Source: a virus
Direction: 5' to 3' (one strand)
DNA: 30,107 nt
IMG/VR virus record: IMGVR_UViG_3300005265_000022
Coordinates: 1 to 30,107 of that record
Shown: positions 1 to 5,583 of the stretch, piece by piece
Numbering within the stretch: the stretch's first letter is position 1
How the letters are laid out: the number at the start of each line of letters is the position of its first letter
Position numbers and translations under genes: made by a program
Notes under the pieces: model-generated
Seen by the model: only the letters and a program-made list of their open reading frames with translations
The model's database searches: none
Told to the model about the DNA's origin: nothing

Positions 1-352
1 CTTTAACGTCCTTTTCCCATGTTTTCATTTTTTCAGGTTCAATCACGGTATTTCTTAACTTAAAACGATTATTATACATCCTTTCTAACACTATTAATCT
101 ATGTTTATTCCTGTCATCATTTAAATTTGTGGCATCCAAAATAACATTATATCCATTTTCCAACGCATCCACAATAAGAGAATTTTCAAATTGTGTAATC
201 AATTTTTCTTGTTTGGGTAACCAATATCTGCCTCTCATATTTCTTAAATCATCCCGATTTATACGAATCCAATCGGGATTTTTTTCAACAAACTCACGTG
301 CCCATGTAGATTTTCCGCTTGCGGGAAGACCCCTTAAAATCAATAATTTCAT
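1..352 (-). CDS. pseT: Polynucleotide 5'-kinase, T4 PseT-like (C-terminus off the left edge)
   Basis: Only the first 117 codons are visible; the gene runs off the left edge. The protein opens with a P-loop, GLPASGKST (residues 8-16), followed by WARE, then INRDDLR (31-37), the place where T4 PseT has its catalytic Asp in NRDDYR, and a later ILDATN strand. This order is typical of T4-type polynucleotide 5'-kinases, which move the ATP gamma-phosphate onto 5'-OH RNA or DNA ends during end repair. Whether a 3'-phosphatase domain follows cannot be seen. The ATG is preceded by AAGGTGG at good spacing and overlaps the upstream stop as ATGA, so it is co-translated with that gene. With the RNA ligase and Thg1-like genes it suggests tRNA repair. 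Kinase family is confident; substrate is inferred. Confidence 0.87.
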   Translation of the reverse strand, partial: MKLLILRGLPASGKSTWAREFVEKNPDWIRINRDDLRNMRGRYWLPKQEKLITQFENSLIVDALENGYNVILDATNLNDDRNKHRLIVLERMYNNRFKLRNTVIEPEKMKTWEKDVK

Positions 353-633
353 TTTTCCACCTTTATAATTTCATTGATTTCAAGAATATTTATCATTGGT
401 TCCACCGCTTTAGCCAAAATATCAGCAAAATGAACACACAACATGGTCATTTCCACAACACTAACATCCTTTTTTTTATAAAAATCTTTGGCATATTCTA
501 CAATCAATGCTCCTTCTGGAATAACACCGGTCAATGACAAGACTTTTATATCGTCAATCATGTGTAAAATTTCTTTCAAATCAACGTATTCTGGTTCCTC
601 TTCCCCAATAAATCTTGCAATCTGAATGTTCAT
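349..633 (-). CDS. Hypothetical protein, 94 aa
   Basis: Unknown small acidic protein with no recognised domain, signal peptide or membrane segment. It is predicted mostly helical, with an acidic start (GEEEPEYVDLKEI) and a hydrophobic middle (VIPEGALIVEYAKDF). The start is supported by a strong GGGAGG ribosome-binding site six bases before ATG. Both ends overlap neighbours by four bases: its ATG with the upstream stop, and its TGA with the ATG of the polynucleotide kinase. It therefore sits in a tight translationally coupled string. Coding is secure from length, overlaps and binding site; function is unknown. Confidence 0.8.
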   Translation of the reverse strand: MNIQIARFIGEEEPEYVDLKEILHMIDDIKVLSLTGVIPEGALIVEYAKDFYKKKDVSVVEMTMLCVHFADILAKAVEPMINILEINEIIKVEK

Positions 634-842
634 TTAATACCTCCCAATTCTTTTATACGATCCTTTAGTTCTTCCGCCAATAATATCATACAACCCATTA
701 AATTTATGAAATTATCCTTTCCAAATATTTTTTGAGATAATGTTCTAATTTTAGCATCACTAAAATTATCAAATTCTTCCACCATTTGACACAATTCATT
801 TAAACTATATTTTCTCATTATTTCTTTTTCCGTAGTATTCAT
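630..842 (-). CDS. Hypothetical protein, 70 aa
   Basis: Unknown, probably all-helical protein with many charged residues (EKEIMRKYSLNELCQMVEEF near the start, LAEELKDRIKELGG at the end). No catalytic motif is visible. GGGAG lies five bases before the ATG, and its stop overlaps the next gene's start (ATGA). It lies between a small membrane protein upstream and another hypothetical gene downstream in the operon that leads to the polynucleotide kinase. The coding call is good; no function can be assigned. Confidence 0.78.
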   Translation of the reverse strand: MNTTEKEIMRKYSLNELCQMVEEFDNFSDAKIRTLSQKIFGKDNFINLMGCMILLAEELKDRIKELGGIK

Positions 843-851
843 AATTTCTCC

Positions 852-1022
852 CTAACCAAAATACTTAATAATACCATATACTAACAGTGTTATTGATCCC
901 GATACCAAACTAAGATGAAATTCATCCAAATTATGTATATAAATAATTTTTGCAATTGTTAAAATAACAAAATATGCCGACAAAAACGTTCCAACTAAAA
1001 GTAAAATCAAATCTTTATTCAT
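852..1022 (-). CDS. Small membrane protein, 56 aa, two predicted helices
   Basis: The reading frame extends upstream to 1061, but the preferred start is the ATG at 1022. A run of six G's lies nine bases before it, and the upstream gene ends at 1024. The protein starts MNKDLILLLVGTFLSAYFV and consists of two hydrophobic stretches (about residues 4-24 and 37-54) separated by a short polar turn (IHNLDEFH), so it is probably a two-pass inner-membrane protein. No family is recognised. Small membrane proteins of this kind in phage operons can act in lysis or superinfection exclusion, but nothing here shows which. Confidence 0.7.
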   Translation of the reverse strand: MNKDLILLLVGTFLSAYFVILTIAKIIYIHNLDEFHLSLVSGSITLLVYGIIKYFG

Positions 1023-1023
1023 T

Positions 1024-1242
1024 TTATTTTTCCCCCCAATTAACACATCCAAAGTTTTCATTGGTTACAAAATTAATCCACAAACCCGAATCATCCGCCA
1101 CATCAAATTCTACATACGCACCTCCATTTTCCTCATTATTTTCCAGTTTTTCTTTGGAATAATAAAATATAACCTTAATACAATCCCCAAATCCATTCTT
1201 CCTATCTTTCCAAAATCGACAAGTTTTACAAATTCGATCCAT
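1024..1242 (-). CDS. Small Cys-rich protein, 72 aa, possible zinc-binding
   Basis: First gene after a strong sigma-70-type promoter. I chose the ATG at 1242 because AGGTGG lies five bases upstream; the frame could extend three codons to a GTG, but that would overlap the ribosome-binding site. The N-terminus carries CKTC, a third Cys about 12 residues later (GDCIK) and a fourth near the C-terminus (FGCVNW), a CxxC-C-C arrangement that could bind one zinc. The rest is acidic and aromatic. No known family is recognised, and the zinc role is inferred only from Cys spacing. Confidence 0.72.
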   Translation of the reverse strand: MDRICKTCRFWKDRKNGFGDCIKVIFYYSKEKLENNEENGGAYVEFDVADDSGLWINFVTNENFGCVNWGEK

Positions 1243-1268
1243 TTTTTCCACCTTTGTTATTTTTCTCT

Positions 1269-1297
1269 ATGTTATCATAGAAATAATAAAAAGTCAA
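1269..1297 (-). promoter_or_regulatory. Sigma-70-type promoter for the 1242-to-left-edge operon
   Basis: On the minus strand: -35 TTGACT (1292-1297), a 17-base spacer, then an extended -10, TGA TAACAT (TAACAT at 1269-1274). Transcription would start near 1262, giving a leader of about 20 bases that contains the AGGTGG site of the gene at 1242. The -35 and its T-run are nearly identical to those at 3694-3699 and 26899-26904. Confidence 0.8.
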
Positions 1298-1446
1298 CCT
1301 CTTTGACTTAATTTTTTTGATATTTTTTTAAATTGTCTTATCATAGCTTGATCGTATAAACATGGACTGTCTTTCATTACTAAAACAGAAAAATCACAAA
1401 ACCACACAATCTTTCTTTTAATCCATATAATTATTTTTTTAATCAT
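1294..1446 (-). CDS. Possible small basic protein, 50 aa
   Basis: A short open frame starting MIKKIIIWIKRKIVWFCDF fills the gap between the Thg1-like gene and the promoter at 1269-1297. It is strongly basic with an amphipathic or hydrophobic N-terminal half. Support is limited. The ATG lies just after the Thg1-like stop, but no good Shine-Dalgarno sequence precedes it (only GATTAAATCAAA), and its stop overlaps the -35 box of the next promoter. It could equally be an untranslated spacer. Confidence 0.35.
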   Translation of the reverse strand: MIKKIIIWIKRKIVWFCDFSVLVMKDSPCLYDQAMIRQFKKISKKLSQRG

Positions 1447-1452
1447 TTTGAT

Positions 1453-2157
1453 TTAATCAACTGGTTTATTATATAAACTTGTATATGATTCAAACATATC
1501 TTTTATTGCCCAATAATTCCTATTCGGAAATAAATCATAGAAAATATGTTCATCATCAAAATAAAATGTTCCATTTTTATATTTTGGTGGAACATCGGTT
1601 GCCCAATTTTTACCAATTTTATGTAACATATCGTGCATATCATTCTGATTTTTATTCATTAATTCTCTATGAGAAAAAAACATTCTGGAAAATGACTGAA
1701 TAGAATTTCTTTTGCAATCTTGAACACGCCATAAAAAATAATTGGGAACATCATCAATTGGAATATTAAATGCCCGCCCATCAAAAATGCCATTATGTCC
1801 AAAATAATTTGAAAATCCCAAAGACATTGCACTTGCCGCAATAGAAACCATTTTTTGAATATTATAATCAAACCATCCCTGTGTTTCATGTTTATTCAAA
1901 TCACTTAACAAAATAGACACTTCATCCGATTGAAAATAGGCCACTTGAAACCCCTGTGAAATAGTGTTTTTGACCATCATAACTCCATTCAACATAGAAT
2001 TATAAAATACTTCATCAAAAACACTTTTACAATATTTGCGTGTTAAAGTGTGAAATGCCTTTCCATCAAGTCTAATAATTACTGGAATTTTGGGAATGAG
2101 ATAATTTCGATAAATATTCTCATATTTTTTCATTCTATCACCCAAAGAATCATTCAT
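1453..2157 (-). CDS. thg1: tRNA-His guanylyltransferase-like 3'-5' polymerase (Thg1/TLP family)
   Basis: The 234-residue protein matches the Thg1 fold. RLDGKAFHTLT (29-39) carries the first metal-binding Asp (D31), FQSDEVSILLSD (75-86) the second pair (D78, E79), and DGRAFNIP follows later; human Thg1 uses D29, D76 and E77 in the same contexts. The family adds nucleotides in the 3'-5' direction: eukaryotic Thg1 adds G-1 to tRNA-His, while bacterial and archaeal Thg1-like proteins mainly rebuild damaged 5' ends of tRNAs. The length fits the bacterial-type catalytic core. The start has AGGTGA four bases upstream. With the polynucleotide kinase, RNA ligase and two phage tRNAs, tRNA repair is the likely job (inferred). 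Confidence 0.9.
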   Translation of the reverse strand: MNDSLGDRMKKYENIYRNYLIPKIPVIIRLDGKAFHTLTRKYCKSVFDEVFYNSMLNGVMMVKNTISQGFQVAYFQSDEVSILLSDLNKHETQGWFDYNIQKMVSIAASAMSLGFSNYFGHNGIFDGRAFNIPIDDVPNYFLWRVQDCKRNSIQSFSRMFFSHRELMNKNQNDMHDMLHKIGKNWATDVPPKYKNGTFYFDDEHIFYDLFPNRNYWAIKDMFESYTSLYNKPVD

Positions 2158-2165
2158 TTTGTCAC

Positions 2166-2432
2166 CTATATAATTATTTTAAAATCCAAATCACAAACCA
2201 TTTTATTTCCTAAATACAACTCTTTGCCGAAAATTTCCATAAATTCCCAGACCCTAAATTTCGTTTTCCCATATACTGATCTATACCGTGCTTTTATTTC
2301 ATCAACTGTAACTTTTTTAAAAACAGTTGGATTTATTTTGTGAAATGAATTATAATAATCAGTTAAAACTTCAAACCCATATTCAGTCAATTCAACCTCA
2401 ATAATATCATTAAAATTGGCCTTAAATTCCAT
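2166..2432 (-). CDS. Hypothetical protein, 88 aa, paralogue of the gene at 2695-2961
   Basis: Unknown protein that is clearly a paralogue of the gene at 2695-2961. Both share NFNDIIEVELTE near the N-terminus, then GF-VL-DYYN, P-VF-K-T, YR---GK-KF-VW-FM--FG and a C-terminal VC---FKII. The pattern suggests a small alpha/beta domain with conserved aromatics. GGGGG lies seven bases before the ATG. It follows a 56-codon gene by 11 bases and precedes the Thg1-like gene by 8. The duplication is seen directly; function is unknown. Confidence 0.82.
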   Translation of the reverse strand: MEFKANFNDIIEVELTEYGFEVLTDYYNSFHKINPTVFKKVTVDEIKARYRSVYGKTKFRVWEFMEIFGKELYLGNKMVCDLDFKIII

Positions 2433-2443
2433 TTTATTTCCCC

Positions 2444-2614
2444 CTAAAACCCCTCAAATTCAGGTAAATTGTTATACTCTTCCACACTCATTTCTAATAC
2501 TTCAATTCGCCAAACATCTCCTTGCTCTGAATTTTTTAAAAATTCTATAATATTTTCAACTTTATTTTCTACAACCGAATTAAAACCTTCTGGCTTAACC
2601 AAATAAACAATCAT
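2444..2614 (-). CDS. Small conserved-looking phage protein, 56 aa
   Basis: A 56-codon frame between tRNA-Asn and the paralogue at 2166-2432. It starts MIVYLVKPEGF and ends EMSVEEYNNLPEFEGF, an ending style I associate with small phage proteins of unknown role (acidic, E-E-Y/F-x-x-LPEF-G). GGAG lies seven bases before the ATG, directly after the tRNA 3' end, and the stop is 11 bases before the next gene. The middle (EQGDVWRIEVLEMS) looks like a beta strand pair. Coding is well supported by binding site, fit between genes and sequence character; function is unknown. Confidence 0.75.
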   Translation of the reverse strand: MIVYLVKPEGFNSVVENKVENIIEFLKNSEQGDVWRIEVLEMSVEEYNNLPEFEGF

Positions 2615-2628
2615 AATTTACTCCAAAT

Positions 2629-2704
2629 TGGCTCCGCTGGCAGGGCTCGAACCTACAACCTGGTGATTAACAGTCACCCATTCTACCAATTGAATTACAG
2701 CGGA
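2629..2704 (-). tRNA. tRNA-Asn(GTT)
   Basis: A 76-base cloverleaf. The acceptor stem TCCGCTG/CAGCGGA pairs fully, the discriminator is G and CCA is encoded. The anticodon stem is GGTGA/TCACC with loop CTGTTAA (anticodon GTT). The T arm is GTAGG-TTCGAGC-CCTGC. It reads AAC and AAT codons, which are heavily used in this AT-rich genome. Its first ten bases overlap the 3' end of the gene at 2695-2961, including that gene's TAA stop. Confidence 0.96.
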
Positions 2705-2961
2705 ATAATTTTAAAATTCATTTTGCAAACCTGTTCCATTCCCGCCCCAAAATAATTTCCAAACACTTTCATAAACCACCACACAAAAAATTTTGATTTT
2801 CCATCTTCATTCCTATACCATTTTTTAGCTTTTTCTATTGTCATTTTTTCAAAAACTTCGGGTGAATAATGATATAATTTATTATAATAATCTGCCAATA
2901 CTTTAAACCCATGTTCCGTCAATTCAACCTCGATAATATCATTAAAATTATATTCAATCAA
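2695..2961 (-). CDS. Hypothetical protein, 88 aa, paralogue of the gene at 2166-2432; ends inside tRNA-Asn
   Basis: Paralogue of the gene at 2166-2432, sharing NFNDIIEVELTE, DYYN, VF-KMT and a C-terminal FKII. The start appears to be TTG (2961): GAGGA lies seven bases upstream and no in-frame ATG occurs before conserved residues. Its last codons, CCG-CTG-TAA, form part of the tRNA-Asn acceptor stem, so coding and tRNA sequence share ten bases. The gene sits three bases after the stop of the previous gene. No functional domain is recognised. Confidence 0.8.
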   Translation of the reverse strand: MIEYNFNDIIEVELTEHGFKVLADYYNKLYHYSPEVFEKMTIEKAKKWYRNEDGKSKFFVWWFMKVFGNYFGAGMEQVCKMNFKIIPL

Positions 2962-2964
2962 TTT

Positions 2965-3195
2965 TCAATCCTCTAATTCAACATCTTCCCCATTAACAGT
3001 TATTGAAATTATATCATCATACATAAACCCACTAATTTTTTCTTTTCTGGAATAAGAATTTTTATAAATATCCATTCCCCCCACTTTGATAATAATATTT
3101 TTGCGTTTATCAGTATAAGTAAACACATATTTGTAATAATTATCAAAGTAAACATCCCTTTCTCCATATTCATCGAAAAATTCTCTCAAAGTCAT
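2965..3195 (-). CDS. Hypothetical protein, 76 aa
   Basis: Unknown protein rich in Tyr, Asp and Lys: MTLREFFDEYGERDVYFDNY at the start, an aromatic strand-rich middle, and ISITVNGEDVELED at the end. The C-terminal half looks like a small beta sheet. The ATG has GGGG about ten bases upstream and follows a 61-base spacer after the small membrane protein at 3257-3430. Function unknown. Confidence 0.72.
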   Translation of the reverse strand: MTLREFFDEYGERDVYFDNYYKYVFTYTDKRKNIIIKVGGMDIYKNSYSRKEKISGFMYDDIISITVNGEDVELED

Positions 3196-3256
3196 ATTAC
3201 TTACCCCGAAAAATTTATAATATCCTTATAATACCCCCAAAAAGATATATCTCATT

Positions 3257-3430
3257 TCATTTCCCGATTATTTCACACATATCAAATGTAATAAATAAAA
3301 TCATAACTAAAGCAATAATTGGGATCGTTTCGGGTTCAAGTGGTGGAAGTGTTTTTCCACTAATAGCTTCCGCCACTCTTTCAATTGACGTTGCCAAACA
3401 AATCACACTAAAAAGTATTGCTGATCTCAT
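3257..3430 (-). CDS. Small membrane protein, 57 aa
   Basis: A 57-codon frame whose ATG overlaps the upstream stop as ATGA (3427-3430), good evidence of translational coupling. The N-terminus MRSAILFSVICLATSIERV could be a signal sequence or first membrane helix. After a Pro-rich linker (KTLPPLEPETIP), a second hydrophobic stretch follows (IIALVMILFITF). No family is recognised. Overlap and hydrophobic pattern make it convincing as a gene; its role is unknown. Confidence 0.72.
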   Translation of the reverse strand: MRSAILFSVICLATSIERVAEAISGKTLPPLEPETIPIIALVMILFITFDMCEIIGK

Positions 3431-3645
3431 TTTATCTGTTCCTCCTCTACAAATATTTGATCCGAAAAAAGTCTTGGTATAGATGTTCCCACCTCTTCGG
3501 TCTCTTTTGAAAAAATATAATAAGTGCTTCCATCAACTTCAAAATATAATTGACCATTAATAGAAGAACCTATTTCTATACCCATTTTTTCTAACACCTT
3601 TTCCAATTGTTCCAACTTCTTTTTCAAAGTCATTTTATTATCCAT
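3427..3645 (-). CDS. Hypothetical protein, 72 aa
   Basis: The open frame extends to 3699, but the start must be the ATG at 3645: a strong promoter lies at 3671-3699 and GGGAGGG is four bases before this ATG. The protein has a coiled-coil-like Lys/Glu start (MDNKMTLKKKLEQLEKVLEK) followed by a beta-rich part (INGQLYFEVDGSTYYIFS) and an acidic tail. No known domain. It is the first gene of the operon that runs left toward tRNA-Asn and the Thg1-like gene. Confidence 0.75.
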   Translation of the reverse strand: MDNKMTLKKKLEQLEKVLEKMGIEIGSSINGQLYFEVDGSTYYIFSKETEEVGTSIPRLFSDQIFVEEEQIK

Positions 3646-3670
3646 ATTTCCCTCCCCATTATTTGTTATA

Positions 3671-3699
3671 GTTATACCACAAAAAAATAAAAAAGTCAA
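3671..3699 (-). promoter_or_regulatory. Sigma-70-type promoter after the capsid block
   Basis: Minus strand: -35 TTGACT (3694-3699), a 17-base T-rich spacer, and extended -10 TGG TATAAC (TATAAC at 3671-3676). The predicted start of transcription near 3664 leaves a short leader with GGGAGGG before the ATG at 3645. It immediately follows the terminator at 3711-3738, so it restarts transcription after virion block B. Confidence 0.85.
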
Positions 3700-3710
3700 C
3701 CATTAAAATA

Positions 3711-3738
3711 AAAAAATGGCACTTTTTATAGTGCCATT
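3711..3738 (-). terminator. Rho-independent terminator at the end of virion block B
   Basis: On the minus strand the hairpin AATGGCAC / GTGCCATT with an 8-base loop is followed directly by a run of T's. It lies 27 bases after the stop of the gene at 3765-4112 and just before the promoter at 3671-3699. A second inverted repeat, GCAAATTT/AAATTTGC (3759-3779), spans that gene's stop codon. Confidence 0.85.
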
Positions 3739-3764
3739 CAGGAAAAAACTATTTTAAAGCAAAT

Positions 3765-4112
3765 TTATTTCAAATTTGCCCCCGAAGATTTATATGAATT
3801 TTTGGTTTTGTCTTTTTTTGAAGTATCATTCACTTCTTTAACAACCTTTTTCATATTAAAATCTTCTTTTTCAACCTTTTTCATATCATCTTTAGGTTCT
3901 TTTTCCTTTTTGCCCTTTTTTCTTTCAACAAATTCAGTCAAAAAACCCAATGGTTTTTTTAAAAATTCAAAATCTTCTTTATCCATATCCACAATTGCCA
4001 CCCCATCTTTAACATTTACATCAAGACTTTTTTGTTTTCCTTTTTTACTTGTAAAATCAAAAGTCTTCTTCAATCCCGTTTTATATTTTTCCAAATCCAA
4101 TGCAACTTTCAT
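3765..4112 (-). CDS. Lys-rich protein downstream of the major capsid gene, 115 aa
   Basis: Last gene of virion block B. The first 60 residues look like a small ordered domain (VALDLEKYKTGLKKTFDF, then DVNVKDGVAIVDMDKEDFEF). The second half is a disordered, very Lys-rich tail (KKGKKEKEPKDDMKK and similar repeats). GGGGG lies six bases before the ATG. Its place right after the capsid gene, separated only by a G7/C7 hairpin, suggests a head accessory protein; a basic tail could contact DNA. No family is recognised, so the virion role is inferred from context. Confidence 0.75.
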   Translation of the reverse strand: MKVALDLEKYKTGLKKTFDFTSKKGKQKSLDVNVKDGVAIVDMDKEDFEFLKKPLGFLTEFVERKKGKKEKEPKDDMKKVEKEDFNMKKVVKEVNDTSKKDKTKNSYKSSGANLK

Positions 4113-4134
4113 GTTAATCCCCCATTAGATTTAA

Positions 4135-4155
4135 GGGGGGGAATTAAACCCCCCC
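4135..4155 (-). other. G7/C7 hairpin between capsid gene and next gene
   Basis: A perfect seven-base G/C stem with an AT-only 7-base loop lies 13 bases after the capsid stop. On the minus strand it is followed by TTAAATCTAATG rather than a T-run, so it is a poor intrinsic terminator. It may be a partial terminator or a 3' RNA-stabilising hairpin that raises capsid expression over the next gene. Confidence 0.6.
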
Positions 4156-4168
4156 AATCAATTTAATT

Positions 4169-5557
4169 TTATTTTATATTGACAATTTTTGCCCATTTCT
4201 TTGGTGCATACAAGAACAGTGCCCCGTAAAGTAAAATCATCCAACGATAGGCAGGTGCAATTGTAGCCAAATCCATCTTTAACAACGGTGCGAATTGTTT
4301 GAAAGAAATAACCTGTGGTGTCATTTCCCCAATATACACTGTTGAACTATTGGCAACGATATCACCAATTTCGTTGTATGTTGTGGTAGCACTTGCGGCG
4401 TCATTTGCGGCGGCCACTTTCTTCACAAAATACATTGTTGATCCACCCTTTTCAGATAGATAAATTTTGTAATAAGAAGGTTTTTCACCGTTTGGATAAG
4501 AAGCCGCATTTGTAATTGTAATTGGATAGTGATCTGTTGCCGAAGATACCGTAATTGTAGCAGAAGCGCATGGTGTTGATTCACCATATTGGTTACACGC
4601 TGTTGCTGTAATTTCGTAACTTCCTGTTCCCTCTACCCATTTTCCATCTGTTCCGGCCCCGGTTCCAACTGCAATAGAAGCAGGTGCGGCGGGTGCCTTT
4701 GTAGAAGTTGCGCTTGTTGGTGGTGTTTCCCCAGGACGTAAAAACACGTCTGTGTTAATATTAACCCGTCCACCAATTGTGTTAATAACGTTCAGATTAA
4801 CACCGGCGGCCATTCCTTCTTGACCTGGCAAAACTACACGTTGACGTGGGAAATATAAATCAACGATTTCTTTATATGGTTTGAATCCCATAAAAATATC
4901 TGTTGGAACTCCATAGTTTTGAAGAACCAATTCAGACGCTTCATTAATCATTTCTTCTGTTAAAGCGGCTCCTCCAGCATCTACGATATTTGAACTATCA
5001 ATTTGATTATCAATTCCATCAAATTCGACGTATTCTGATCCGCCCACTCCAAGTTTTGAATTTCCGTGAAAAAGTGCCCTTTCCAAGGCTCTCATGATCC
5101 ACAAAATCCCGTTTCTGTTTTCAAGGGCAATAACATCGCCATGTGCCACCCGTGCTAAACTCATAGGATGAGTAACTTGACGTGTTGTTCCCAAGAATTT
5201 AATGAAACCTGCCATACGTTTATAACTTGAATCCTCTGTCTCTGGCAGTTGACCTTCTGTTGTAAACGCTCCGGCTTCACTACCGTATTCTGTCAAAATA
5301 TTGTATTCTTCGACTGTTGAATAGGCAGGTGTTTTTGGAACTTTTTTCCAAAAAGTAAAATGTTTTTCTTGAAAGGTTAAAACCTTTAATGACGTTTCAA
5401 GTGATTCAACTCTAAGTGCTGAACCTCCCGTCATACCAATTTGTTTGTCATAACCAGCGTTCAACGCTTTGGTTAATTCGCCAACTTCGTCTTGTGAAGA
5501 AATTCCAAATCCCCCAAGAACCTGCGGCATATTAGCATAATCAGCAATACCAACCAT
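4169..5557 (-). CDS. Major capsid protein (HK97 fold) with an Ig/FN3-like insertion
   Basis: The 462-residue protein has the plan of HK97-fold capsid proteins of large myo- or sipho-type phages: an N-terminal region with AGYDKQIGMTGGSALRVESL (34-53), an E-loop-like stretch (81-135), LERALFHGNSKLG (158-170), a substrate-type FDGIDNQI loop (179-186), and helices and strands of the P and A domains. Residues about 277-410 look like an inserted Ig or fibronectin-type beta sandwich (YEITATACNQYGESTPCASA, YYKIYLSEKGGS), richer in Ala, Thr and Gly and in GC than the rest. AAGGAG precedes the ATG by ten bases. The N-terminal motif recurs in the prohead protease. Position after protease and scaffold genes supports the call. 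Confidence 0.88.
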   Translation of the reverse strand: MVGIADYANMPQVLGGFGISSQDEVGELTKALNAGYDKQIGMTGGSALRVESLETSLKVLTFQEKHFTFWKKVPKTPAYSTVEEYNILTEYGSEAGAFTTEGQLPETEDSSYKRMAGFIKFLGTTRQVTHPMSLARVAHGDVIALENRNGILWIMRALERALFHGNSKLGVGGSEYVEFDGIDNQIDSSNIVDAGGAALTEEMINEASELVLQNYGVPTDIFMGFKPYKEIVDLYFPRQRVVLPGQEGMAAGVNLNVINTIGGRVNINTDVFLRPGETPPTSATSTKAPAAPASIAVGTGAGTDGKWVEGTGSYEITATACNQYGESTPCASATITVSSATDHYPITITNAASYPNGEKPSYYKIYLSEKGGSTMYFVKKVAAANDAASATTTYNEIGDIVANSSTVYIGEMTPQVISFKQFAPLLKMDLATIAPAYRWMILLYGALFLYAPKKWAKIVNIK

Positions 5558-5583
5558 TTTCTAAATTCTCCTTTTTCTGTTTT

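Noticed and set aside
3802-4128. Plus-strand 108-residue hydrophobic-looking frame
   Set aside because: A shadow of the Lys-rich minus-strand gene at 3765-4112 (Lys codons read as Phe on the other strand); Ser/Phe-rich composition and lack of a start site argue against it.
4115-4165. G7/C7 hairpin as a full intrinsic terminator
   Set aside because: No T-run follows on the minus strand, and the next gene has a good ribosome-binding site directly after it and no promoter of its own that I can see.
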